8,865 nt of DNA from Desulfobacteraceae bacterium (GTDB lineage: Bacteria > Desulfobacterota > Desulfobacteria > Desulfobacterales > Desulfobacteraceae). Made by a program: the position numbers and the translations under genes. Under the pieces are notes generated by a model, which saw nothing but the letters and a program-made list of their open reading frames with translations, was not told the origin of the DNA and made no database searches. The stretch is taken from positions 1-8,865 of the forward strand of contig JAGLLQ010000232.1 in assembly GCA_023140455.1 (NCBI GenBank). Direction: 5' to 3'. This document shows, piece after piece, positions 1 to 6,739 of the stretch; the stretch's first letter is position 1; every line of letters starts with the position of its first letter.

Positions 1-1442
1 CACTTTTCAGGGTTAGGGATTGAAAGTTGCTCATTTTCAAGGGCTTTTATAAAGTTTAAAATTCTTGAAAGGCGAAGTAATGTGACAGACTGGGTTCGCG
101 AACAGGCATCGACGATGGGAAGGGCTGTTGATCGCATTAAAGAAAAACTGTGAGGTAGCAAATTATTATCCTGACATTTTTTATAATCCATACTGCCGGG
201 AGCCGGATAAAAAATAGACAGGCCAACAAGGGTTGATTTTGCTGCCAGATATAAAAGGTCATCAACTGATTGTTTCGGGTCCTGCCCAGGAGCGGCAGCA
301 ATGATATAAGAAACAGATTCCAGGTCATATTTATTTGCAAGATTTAAGGCATTGTCAAAAGCATGTCTGACATCTTTTCTGCAAAATTTTTCCAATTGTT
401 TTTTTGATGTTGATCCAAGAGAAAGATTCAAAGTTCTAAAACCTGTGGATTTCATTGCCTTAATAATATCTTCATCTATAGAAGGCGGGAAAAGGCCGTT
501 CATGGCTCTTAACTCAAAATTCTTTTCAGGGAATTTTTCCTGAATTTTTCTCATAAGGGACAAAAACCATGGTTTTTTAAGGCAGAGGTTCTCATCTTCA
601 AAATCAATGAACTCAATATCATAGGCTTCCACCTGGGATTCAAGCTCTTGAATAACATCATCTGTTTCCCGCTGTCTAAAAGGGGCATAGGAAGATGATG
701 CACTTACAGCGCAATAGGAACATTTCATGGGACATCCCCGACTGGACACCACAATGGCACTACCTTTCCCTTTTCTTTGGTAAAATTTTTGGTTCACAAG
801 ATTCAAGGCAGGCAAAGTCAAACCTTTAAAATCTTTTATCCAGACAGGATCACTGACATGTAATGAGTTGTCATATTTTCGAAAGACAATACCCGGAACT
901 TTATCAAGATCAGTATTGTCCCTTAATGCATCTGCCAGCACGGGCATAGCAAGTTCACCCTCGCCCCGGATTACATAATCAATTTGTTGGCATTCCATTA
1001 CGGCCTCTGGAAGCTTAGTAGGGTGATGACCGCCAATAACAATTTTGCAATCCGGTAAAAATTTCTTGATAATTTTTGCTGTTTTAAGAACTGAATCAAA
1101 ATAAGGTGTAAACAGAGAAGAAATACCAATTAAAAAAGGGTTTTTATCTCTTGCTGTTTTCCCGATATGTTCAAAACTAAACCCGAAATGTTTATAATCA
1201 TGAAAAAGAGAAAATGCAGAAATATCAGACCTCCCATAAAAAGAGCAAAGATATTCAAACTCTTTTGGCCATTCTACGATCTTTGCTTTTTTTGTTGCAA
1301 GGGAATCAAATATTTCAACATTGTAGCCATGGCTCTTTAATGAACCTGCAATGGAACAAAGACCATATGGAATAGTTCGTTTTTTTGTCAGATAAAAATC
1401 TTCGATGGGTGGTTGGACTAAGAGTATGTCTTTATTGATCAC
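1..1442 (-). CDS. B12-binding domain radical SAM protein (3' end cut by window edge)
   Basis: The frame is open from 1442 to the left edge, giving 480 codons without a stop. Residues about 1-150 look like a cobalamin-binding Rossmann domain: an early ILLVQPP strand, then YGLCSIAGSLKSHGY, and IGGHHP at 136-141 followed by DYVIRGEGE. A radical SAM core follows, with the cluster motif C-x3-C-x2-C at Cys237, Cys241 and Cys244 (CPMKCSYC). The family uses SAM and a [4Fe-4S] cluster, often with cobalamin, for methylations and rearrangements; the substrate cannot be read from sequence. The GTG at 1442 was chosen because AAAGG lies 7 nt upstream and the ILLVQPP strand begins almost at once. An in-frame ATG at 1493 has no ribosome site and would precede the predicted transcription start. 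The gene is divergent from the phosphoesterase at 1537. Identification as this superfamily is firm; the specific role is unknown. Confidence 0.9.
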   Translation of the reverse strand, partial: MINKDILLVQPPIEDFYLTKKRTIPYGLCSIAGSLKSHGYNVEIFDSLATKKAKIVEWPKEFEYLCSFYGRSDISAFSLFHDYKHFGFSFEHIGKTARDKNPFLIGISSLFTPYFDSVLKTAKIIKKFLPDCKIVIGGHHPTKLPEAVMECQQIDYVIRGEGELAMPVLADALRDNTDLDKVPGIVFRKYDNSLHVSDPVWIKDFKGLTLPALNLVNQKFYQRKGKGSAIVVSSRGCPMKCSYCAVSASSSYAPFRQRETDDVIQELESQVEAYDIEFIDFEDENLCLKKPWFLSLMRKIQEKFPEKNFELRAMNGLFPPSIDEDIIKAMKSTGFRTLNLSLGSTSKKQLEKFCRKDVRHAFDNALNLANKYDLESVSYIIAAAPGQDPKQSVDDLLYLAAKSTLVGLSIFYPAPGSMDYKKCQDNNLLPHSFSLMRSTALPIVDACSRTQSVTLLRLSRILNFIKALENEQLSIPNPEK

Positions 1443-1470
1443 TATAAAACCTTTGATGGTTATAAAACCT
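1443..1470. repeat. Direct repeat of a 10-mer with 18-bp period
   Basis: TATAAAACCT occurs at 1443-1452 and again at 1461-1470. The copy nearer the radical SAM gene holds part of its ribosome-binding site (AGGTTTTATA on the minus strand), directly before the GTG start. The outer copy lies in the untranslated leader. It may be a small tandem duplication or a paired binding site. Confidence 0.6.
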
Positions 1471-1472
1471 GT

Positions 1473-1500
1473 TTGTAAATGTTTTAATATCATGTATTAT
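1473..1500 (+). promoter_or_regulatory. Candidate sigma70 promoter for the metallophosphoesterase gene
   Basis: TTGTAA (1473-1478), a 16-nt spacer and TATTAT (1495-1500) give a plausible promoter about 30 nt upstream of the start codon at 1537. The matches are 4/6 and 5/6, and spacing is 1 nt short of the optimum. The -10 box occupies nearly the same bases as the opposing promoter. Confidence 0.35.
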
Positions 1501-1524
1501 CGAATTTTTACAGGAACACATCAA
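1496..1524 (-). promoter_or_regulatory. Candidate sigma70 promoter for the radical SAM gene
   Basis: On the minus strand, TTGATG (1524-1519) is followed after 17 nt by GATAAT (1501-1496). These match the consensus at 4/6 and 5/6 positions. Transcription would begin near 1489, leaving a leader of about 47 nt before the GTG at 1442. The -10 overlaps that of the divergent promoter almost completely. Confidence 0.4.
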
Positions 1525-1536
1525 TAAGGGATTAAT

Positions 1537-2745
1537 ATGGTTTTAAATATAATTAAATTTTTAAGTGTGGTTCTTTTAATATCCATGACAACCCACTATT
1601 TCCTATTTTTTTCCTGGACCCGGTTTTTTAATATTCATTCCTCCTCGACAAAATCCGGCTTGTTTTTAATTGTGTCGTTCTTGTCCATCACATTTGTTTT
1701 ATCCTCAATTTTTATTCATATATCCAATAATCCTTTTACCCGAGCCTATTACCTTTTCTCAGGAACCTGGATTGGACTTATGAGCTTTTTATTGATAATG
1801 ACTGCTCTTATCTGGCTTGTGAAAAGTGGATTATGGGTTTTGCCTCGGGATATTCCTGTTAAACCCATTATTCAAAACCTGTCTATTTTCCTATATAGTA
1901 TTGCAATTATCTATACGGGATTTTGTCACTACCAATTTTATAAAATAGAGATTAAATCCATAAATGTACCCATCCAAAAATTGCCACACCAATGGAAAGA
2001 TAAAAAAATCATCCACCTTTCTGATCTTCATCTGGGAGGTACTAAGGATCTTAAATTTTTAAAAAATATTGTTTCTTTGACTAATGATCAAAATGCAGAT
2101 TTGATTTTAATTACGGGCGACCTGTTTGATGGTGCCACAAATTCTCAGGAAAGATATATCCCTTATTTAAATAATTTCAAGGCAAAACATGGAATTATAT
2201 TTACCAGCGGGAATCATGAAATTTATTCAGGTGTTAAAAAATCAAGAAAGTTGATTGAGAATTCAAAAATTATAATGTTAGACAACAAAGCTATTGTTAT
2301 TAAAGGTCTGCAAATATTGGGAATTTCCTATCCTGAATTTAACAATACTTCTGCATTTGATTTTAACAATCCAAAAGTGTTTACAAAAAATCTACCCACA
2401 ATACTGCTATATCACACACCTACCAGCATAAAAGCCAATGGAGAGAACCTTGCTGAGGTTCGATCTTCAGATTATCTTGCTCCGGACACCACTTTTTCTT
2501 TTGCCATAAACAAAGGAATTTCATTACAATTATCCGGCCATACACATGCGGGGCAGTTTTTCCCCTTTACATGGGTTGCAGGCAAAGTATTTAAGGGACT
2601 TCATTATGGGCTTCACAAAATTGATAATTTTTATATTAATATAAGTTCCGGTACAGGATCGTGGGGACCGCCTTTAAGGTCAGGTTATTTATCTGAAATT
2701 GTTGTAATTAACTTAAAAAAAAGCAGGGCAATGAAAGAATTGTAA
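1537..2745 (+). CDS. Membrane-anchored calcineurin-like metallophosphoesterase (YkuE/YaeI type)
   Basis: The 402-residue protein has about four hydrophobic segments in the N-terminal third (roughly 5-25, 41-63, 74-97, 113-130), followed by a complete metallophosphoesterase domain. Metal and active-site motifs are intact: DLH with Asp163 and His165, GDLFD with Asp195 and Asp198, GNHE with Asn226 and His227, His293 in YHTPT, and GHTHAGQ with His335 and His337. The family uses a di-metal centre to hydrolyse phosphate esters or anhydrides; YkuE/YaeI-like members act at the membrane, some on lipid-linked pyrophosphates such as UDP-diacylglucosamine. The substrate here is not determined. AAGGG 6 nt before ATG 1537 fixes the start. 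The stop codon lies in the loop of the terminator hairpin. It is probably monocistronic and looks notably AT-rich compared with the minus-strand genes to its right. Confidence 0.93.
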   Translation: MVLNIIKFLSVVLLISMTTHYFLFFSWTRFFNIHSSSTKSGLFLIVSFLSITFVLSSIFIHISNNPFTRAYYLFSGTWIGLMSFLLIMTALIWLVKSGLWVLPRDIPVKPIIQNLSIFLYSIAIIYTGFCHYQFYKIEIKSINVPIQKLPHQWKDKKIIHLSDLHLGGTKDLKFLKNIVSLTNDQNADLILITGDLFDGATNSQERYIPYLNNFKAKHGIIFTSGNHEIYSGVKKSRKLIENSKIIMLDNKAIVIKGLQILGISYPEFNNTSAFDFNNPKVFTKNLPTILLYHTPTSIKANGENLAEVRSSDYLAPDTTFSFAINKGISLQLSGHTHAGQFFPFTWVAGKVFKGLHYGLHKIDNFYINISSGTGSWGPPLRSGYLSEIVVINLKKSRAMKEL

Positions 2746-2756
2746 ACATTGCCCTG
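2724..2756. terminator. Bidirectional intrinsic terminator between convergent genes
   Basis: Perfect 10-bp arms CAGGGCAATG (2724-2733) and CATTGCCCTG (2747-2756) enclose a 13-nt loop that contains the phosphoesterase stop codon. On the plus strand the hairpin is followed by TAAAGTTTTCTTTT. On the minus strand it is followed by CTTTTTTTT. It can therefore end transcription from both the phosphoesterase and the AOR/carrier pair, and looks stronger in the minus direction. Confidence 0.85.
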
Positions 2757-2768
2757 TAAAGTTTTCTT

Positions 2769-2966
2769 TTATCCACCTGCAATAAGCGGTAGTAGATAAA
2801 TTTCAGCATTATCGGGAATAATAGTTTTGTCAAAATTCGGACTTGACACAAGCACATTGTTGAGCCTGACAGCTGCGCAATGATCTGTGTTTTCTATTCT
2901 TTTAATAAGGTCTGAGACAGTCATATTCTCAAACCAGTCCATATTTTTATCATCAACTTTTATCAC
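2769..2966 (-). CDS. MoaD/ThiS-like sulfur carrier protein linked to the AOR gene
   Basis: This 65-residue ubiquitin-fold-sized protein ends in LIAGG. The C-terminal Gly-Gly is the hallmark of MoaD/ThiS carriers, which are adenylylated and thiocarboxylated there to deliver sulfur. The internal VRLNNVLVSS and IIPDNAEIYLLPLIAGG strands fit the fold. It lies 16 nt downstream of the AOR-family gene, a common pairing in anaerobes, where the carrier probably supplies dithiolene sulfur for the tungsto- or molybdopterin of its neighbour. The start is GTG at 2966; only a weak GGA lies upstream, so translation may depend on coupling to the preceding gene. The next in-frame ATG (codon 9) also lacks a ribosome site. 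A thiamine or other sulfur-transfer role is possible but less likely in this context. Confidence 0.85.
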   Translation of the reverse strand: MIKVDDKNMDWFENMTVSDLIKRIENTDHCAAVRLNNVLVSSPNFDKTIIPDNAEIYLLPLIAGG

Positions 2967-2987
2967 TATTCACTATTTTCCACTATT
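2964..2987. repeat. Three copies of CACTATT at the AOR stop / carrier start junction
   Basis: CACTATT (AATAGTG on the minus strand) occurs at 2964-2970, 2971-2977 and 2981-2987. The rightmost copy holds the AOR TAG stop and the leftmost supplies the GTG start of the carrier. Every copy contains an overlapping TAGTG, and the three GTGs lie in three different frames. Confidence 0.7.
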
Positions 2988-5121
2988 CAACGCCATTTGC
3001 CTTAAGAAGTTCCATGATTTCAGGGAAATCAATGCCAAGGCGTTTTACAGTTTCGACAGTTGGAATACCATTTTCTGTCCAGCCACGGCGAGTATATACT
3101 GCATCAACAAGCTGTACATAAAGGGCTTCACGCTTTTCACGAAGTGTTTGAACTTTTTGTTCAGTATTCATGGAAGTTATATCGATTTTATGTTTTTCAG
3201 TTAAGTCTGTATCATAACGATCCTGGCGTGATTCATACTCTTCAACACTTACCGGGCCCATTGCACGGTATGGAACGGTATCATGTTCTCTTGTACCATA
3301 ACCCATTTTAAGGTTAAAAACTCTTTGAAAATTATATACAACTTCACTCATGGCAACAAGACCGTCTGAATCAACTTTTCGGCCTGTAACTGCAGAAAAG
3401 AAATCAGCATACCAGCCAACATGTTTTACAACTTTTGCGGGTTCAGCCTGATCTTTATTATCCTCCGGGACAATATCATTCCATGGGAGTTTGCAAAGGC
3501 CACAGAGACCAAACCATGTTCTGAACATTGGGAACCAGTGAAGTGCTTCTGCTTTATTTTCAAAAGTCGGCATAAAATTGTGTACCATATCAAGGAAAAT
3601 AAGCCATGCTTCATCATGCTGAGGCCCTTTTAGAGCAAGCCCGTATCCGCCTTGTTGGGCAAGTGATTCTTTTGTAATATATTCAGAAAATTCAAGACCT
3701 TTAGATTCCATTCCAATATCCTGCATCATCTTTGCATCAGACCCAAAATCTTTGGCAAAGATTGCTTTCATTTTACGAATACCCTTACCTGCAATCGCAC
3801 CAAAGCCTTCTCCTTCTGCAATCTTATGAAGAAGTTCAAGAACTGCAATCCTGTTTCCAAAATATAACTCCAGTCCATCAGTGTGTTCTTTAGTGATAAG
3901 ACCTCTTTCAAAGCATTCCATAATAAAGGCTATTGAGGTGCCAACAGAGATTGTATCTACACCATATGCATCGCAATAAAAATTAATTTCAAGCACTGTT
4001 GAAGGATCAAAAATTCCAAGGCTCGAACCACACCCTGCTGCTGTTTCATATTCCGGTCCGTCTACAAATACTTTTTTACCTTTATATGGTCCTGAAACAG
4101 GAACAAAATCCTTTACACCATGGGCACATGCAACAGCACATCCTTTCCAGCAACCATCAAAGCCTTTATGAAATGCTTTATCAAAATATAGTTCACCTAA
4201 ATTATGTCCTTCAGCATGGGAGCCGTATTGAAAATTATTTACAGGCAGACAATCATGATCATTCATAATAGGGATAAGATGAGTTGTCCCGACTTTTGCC
4301 ATTCTATTCTGTTTGGCATCAAGGGTTACAATTTCCTTTGCATGGGTTTTTGTAACTTTTTTTAATGCTTCCATATCAGCAGGGTTATTTGTCTTAAAGG
4401 TAACTGAATCCCAGCTTGCAACAACTGCTTTTACTTTTTTATCAGCAAAAACAGTTCCTATACCACCGCGACCTGCCTGTTTATACCTTGTCATTTTTCT
4501 TCCTGTGTCATACCAGGAAAAATTGAGGCATCCAAACAATGAATTTTTAGCACCAAGTCCTGTTGTCACAACAGAAATATTAACTGGTTTTTCTTTATTA
4601 AAGTGGTCTGTAAGCTCTTTAGTAAGCAGATATGAATCATCTGTAAGATCTTTTGCTTCAAAAATCTTAATCTCTTCTTTTATACCATCTATAAAAACAA
4701 CAACCTCTTCCTTTGCTTTCCCTGTGATTTCAAGGACATCAAAACCTGCAAATTTTTTATAAGGACCAAAATAACCACCCACATTAGAATCAATTGGAAT
4801 CGATGTAAGAGGAGAAATCGTTGTTACAATACTTTTACCTCCCCCGGGATAACCAGGTGTGCCGGCAAGAGGACCTGCTGCAATACAAATTGCATTTTCA
4901 GGATCATTCCATTTTGTCTCTGACGTAACTGAGTTCCAGAGCATCCATAAATCATACCCTTTCCCGCCAATAAATTTATCTTTAACTTTTGCTTCAATAT
5001 CCTTGATATTGATTTCTGATTTGTCAAGATTAACATGAAGAGATTTATCAGAATATCCTTTATTAATTGGGGCTCTTTCATAGGAAATTGATTTAATCTC
5101 TTTTAAATTTAATCCAGCCAT
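2983..5121 (-). CDS. Aldehyde:ferredoxin oxidoreductase family enzyme (tungsten/molybdenum pterin)
   Basis: The 712-residue protein has AOR-family features in order: VNLDKSEI and FIGGKGYDLWML near the N-terminus, AGPLAGTPGYPGGGKS, the glycine-rich GRGGIGTVFADKKVKAVV, the pterin-side motif D-x2-G-x-D-T (Asp384 to Thr390), and a cluster motif C324-x3-C328-x3-C332. A late CGLCKLPW region gives Cys540 and Cys543, one probably the fourth [4Fe-4S] ligand. Family members oxidise aldehydes to acids, or reduce acids or aryl-CoAs, using a bis-pterin W or Mo site and ferredoxin. At 712 residues it is longer than classic AOR (about 605), partly through a C-terminal extension. The first cysteine spacing differs from the archaeal C-x2-C-x3-C, so it may belong to a BamB-like or other subclade. 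AAAGGAG 6 nt before ATG 5121 fixes the start. The cytoplasmic enzyme is followed directly by a sulfur-carrier gene. Substrate unknown. Confidence 0.93.
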   Translation of the reverse strand: MAGLNLKEIKSISYERAPINKGYSDKSLHVNLDKSEINIKDIEAKVKDKFIGGKGYDLWMLWNSVTSETKWNDPENAICIAAGPLAGTPGYPGGGKSIVTTISPLTSIPIDSNVGGYFGPYKKFAGFDVLEITGKAKEEVVVFIDGIKEEIKIFEAKDLTDDSYLLTKELTDHFNKEKPVNISVVTTGLGAKNSLFGCLNFSWYDTGRKMTRYKQAGRGGIGTVFADKKVKAVVASWDSVTFKTNNPADMEALKKVTKTHAKEIVTLDAKQNRMAKVGTTHLIPIMNDHDCLPVNNFQYGSHAEGHNLGELYFDKAFHKGFDGCWKGCAVACAHGVKDFVPVSGPYKGKKVFVDGPEYETAAGCGSSLGIFDPSTVLEINFYCDAYGVDTISVGTSIAFIMECFERGLITKEHTDGLELYFGNRIAVLELLHKIAEGEGFGAIAGKGIRKMKAIFAKDFGSDAKMMQDIGMESKGLEFSEYITKESLAQQGGYGLALKGPQHDEAWLIFLDMVHNFMPTFENKAEALHWFPMFRTWFGLCGLCKLPWNDIVPEDNKDQAEPAKVVKHVGWYADFFSAVTGRKVDSDGLVAMSEVVYNFQRVFNLKMGYGTREHDTVPYRAMGPVSVEEYESRQDRYDTDLTEKHKIDITSMNTEQKVQTLREKREALYVQLVDAVYTRRGWTENGIPTVETVKRLGIDFPEIMELLKANGVE

Positions 5122-5127
5122 TTTATA

Positions 5128-5134
5128 CTCCTTT
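5128..5134 (-). promoter_or_regulatory. Strong Shine-Dalgarno site of the AOR gene
   Basis: AAAGGAG on the minus strand, 6 nt from ATG 5121, is the strongest well-spaced ribosome-binding site in the window and suggests high expression of the enzyme. Confidence 0.85.
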
Positions 5135-5157
5135 ATTGCTTTTTATTTAAATGTGAT

Positions 5158-5169
5158 CTTATTAATAAG
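5158..5169. promoter_or_regulatory. 12-bp palindrome in the AOR leader
   Basis: CTTATTAATAAG is a perfect 12-bp palindrome about 40 bp upstream of the AOR start and downstream of the candidate -10 at 5216-5221. Its place in the predicted leader suits a repressor operator, but it is AT-rich and could be chance. Confidence 0.3.
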
Positions 5170-5215
5170 TCTCTGAATATGTTCTAATTTTACAATGATT
5201 TTACTCAAAACCACT

Positions 5216-5221
5216 ATTATA
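5216..5221 (-). promoter_or_regulatory. Candidate -10 box for the AOR gene
   Basis: A perfect TATAAT on the minus strand lies in the 146-bp gap between the flavoprotein and AOR genes. It would give a leader of about 88 nt. No convincing -35 is seen: TGGTAA at 16-nt spacing matches only half the consensus. An activator-dependent promoter is possible. Confidence 0.35.
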
Positions 5222-5267
5222 GTAAAACAGATTCAAATTACCATATTTTCCAGTTTAAGTATATTAT

Positions 5268-6557
5268 TTATAACCTTCGCTGAATAAAATGGTATGCTCT
5301 GGCACCTGCTTCATAGGCAAGCCCTCTTAATCCGCGGGCAAAAATACTTTTTTGTTTTGACACAGGCAGTGGTATTTTATCATCAGAATCATTGAGAAAA
5401 TATTCTGCCATTAATTTACCAAACAATGTCCCAGGTCCTATCCCACGGCCATTAAAGCTTGTGACACAAATATTGTTTTCAGCAAAAACATGAAACCTTG
5501 GAACATGATTTTGAGTCATTGCAATCCTGCCAGACCATCCATATTCCATCTCATAGTCAGGTTGAGCATCATTAATCTGAGGAAATACTTTATTAATAGT
5601 TCTTTTAGCCCAATTTTCATGAAGCCCATGGCCGAACTTATCAACACTTCCGACGCTTCCCACAACAAGGCGGCCTGTTGCATCAAGACGATATGAAGAA
5701 AGTATCATATTTGTATCCCATGCTCCGTGTCCTTGCGGCAGGATAGTTTTTCTTATTTTTTCAGGAAGAGGTTTAGTGGCAAATTGAAAAAAATTAAATG
5801 GTATTAATGTTTTCATATTATCTTTAAAGCCGTGGCTTGCATATCCCTGGCATGCCTGGATAATCGCTTTTGCTGTAATCGTCCCTTTGTTAGTTGTGAT
5901 CTTCCATTTCCTGCCCTTTTGTTCAAGTTTAGTAACAGGAGATTTGACAAAAAGATCAGCACCTGCATTAGTTGCAGCATGGGCTAAGCCATGGGCATAG
6001 GCAAGAGGTTGAATAGTCCCTGCCCTTAAATCCAAAAGAGCTCCATGAAATGCTGTTGATCCAATTTTCGGTTCAGCTTCTTCTTTACTCAGCAGCCTGA
6101 CAGGCGCTCCTCGTTTTTGCCACTGCTCTTCCCTTTGTCTCAGGGCTTTTAATCCACCGGAAGAATGAGCGCAATGCAATGTTCCATTCCTTTTTGCTTC
6201 ACATTCAATTCCATGTTTTTCAATTAAATCAAAAACCAGGTCAGGTGAGTTTCCAAGTTCTTCTATTACGCGTTCTCCATACCCTTCCCCAATTATTTTC
6301 ACAACATCATCAGGCATCAGCCAGAGACCGGCATTTACAAGGCCGACATTTCTGCCTGCGCCTCCAAATCCTATATGCTCTGCCTCAAGAAGAACTGTAT
6401 CAGTTCCTTGTTCTGCAAGATGGAGTGCAGCGGATAAACCGGTATAACCTCCGCCAATAATAACTATATCAGCTTCTCTTTCACCTTCAAAAAATGGAAG
6501 AGAAGGAGCTGCAGGAGCAGTATCAGCCCACAACCCATGTGTTATATCCTTATTCAT
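5268..6557 (-). CDS. FAD-dependent oxidoreductase, DAO family (gamma-glutamylputrescine oxidase-like)
   Basis: The 429-residue protein has an N-terminal Rossmann FAD site, GGGYTG at 35-40, with Glu58 at the end of the second strand to bind the ribose. FGGAGRNVG at 64-72 corresponds to the GxSGRNGG flavin-contact region of PuuB-like enzymes, with Val in place of the usual first Gly. The C-terminal flavin-closing segment NGRGIGPG spans 369-376. Family members oxidise C-N bonds of amines or amino acids to imines, hydrolysed to an aldehyde or ketone plus amine. In an anaerobe the electron acceptor is probably not oxygen. Downstream lies the AOR-family gene, which suggests an aldehyde relay (inference). 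ATG 6557 is the only sensible start, but its AGGAGG is 15 nt away, longer than ideal. Other DAO activities (glycine oxidase or sarcosine dehydrogenase type) cannot be excluded. Confidence 0.88.
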   Translation of the reverse strand: MNKDITHGLWADTAPAAPSLPFFEGEREADIVIIGGGYTGLSAALHLAEQGTDTVLLEAEHIGFGGAGRNVGLVNAGLWLMPDDVVKIIGEGYGERVIEELGNSPDLVFDLIEKHGIECEAKRNGTLHCAHSSGGLKALRQREEQWQKRGAPVRLLSKEEAEPKIGSTAFHGALLDLRAGTIQPLAYAHGLAHAATNAGADLFVKSPVTKLEQKGRKWKITTNKGTITAKAIIQACQGYASHGFKDNMKTLIPFNFFQFATKPLPEKIRKTILPQGHGAWDTNMILSSYRLDATGRLVVGSVGSVDKFGHGLHENWAKRTINKVFPQINDAQPDYEMEYGWSGRIAMTQNHVPRFHVFAENNICVTSFNGRGIGPGTLFGKLMAEYFLNDSDDKIPLPVSKQKSIFARGLRGLAYEAGARAYHFIQRRL

Positions 6558-6573
6558 ATTTTTTAAATAATAA

Positions 6574-6579
6574 CCTCCT
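6574..6579 (-). promoter_or_regulatory. Unusually distant Shine-Dalgarno site of the flavoprotein gene
   Basis: A perfect AGGAGG (minus strand) sits 15 nt from the only plausible ATG (6557). No in-frame ATG, GTG or TTG lies closer to it; the codons between are TTA TTA TTT AAA AAT. Initiation may be reduced, or the AT-rich spacer may bend or be regulated. Confidence 0.6.
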
Positions 6580-6618
6580 ATGTTGAATATCTTAACTATC
6601 TCTCATCCTAAAATCTGT

Positions 6619-6636
6619 ATACATGGAATTATGTAT
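6619..6636. promoter_or_regulatory. Inverted repeat in the flavoprotein leader, possible operator
   Basis: ATACAT (6619-6624) and ATGTAT (6631-6636) form perfect 6-bp arms around a 6-bp centre, between the candidate promoter at 6697-6725 and the ribosome site at 6574-6579. The symmetry and position fit a regulator-binding site. The arms are short, so chance is possible. Confidence 0.3.
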
Positions 6637-6696
6637 CAAATTCTTCAGATTCAGACAACTCAGGCTGACTATTAAAAGACAGGTCTAAGGATAGGA

Positions 6697-6725
6697 GTTA
6701 TAATAGTTATGAAAATCTTTAGCAA
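6697..6725 (-). promoter_or_regulatory. Candidate sigma70 promoter for the flavoprotein gene
   Basis: On the minus strand, TTGCTA (6725-6720), a 17-nt spacer and TATAAC (6702-6697) match the consensus at 4/6 and 5/6 positions. The predicted leader is about 135 nt and holds the inverted repeat at 6619-6636. It suggests that the flavoprotein (and perhaps AOR) is transcribed independently of the QueG-like gene. Confidence 0.45.
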
Positions 6726-6739
6726 CAAAAAACTTTGCT

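Noticed and set aside
1491..1493. Upstream in-frame ATG for the radical SAM gene
   Set aside because: No ribosome site, it overlaps the predicted -10 and precedes the predicted transcription start; GTG 1442 has AAAGG at good spacing.
4313..4762. Open frame of 149 codons on the plus strand
   Set aside because: It lies wholly antisense to the intact AOR-family gene, has no recognisable domain and is best explained as a shadow of it.
5152..5156. TGTGA half-site near the AOR leader palindrome as a CRP/FNR-like site
   Set aside because: No matching TCACA half lies at the required spacing.
6721..6739. AGCAA/TTGCT hairpin as terminator of the QueG-like gene
   Set aside because: The stem is only 5 bp and no U-tract follows on the minus strand; it also overlaps the better candidate promoter.
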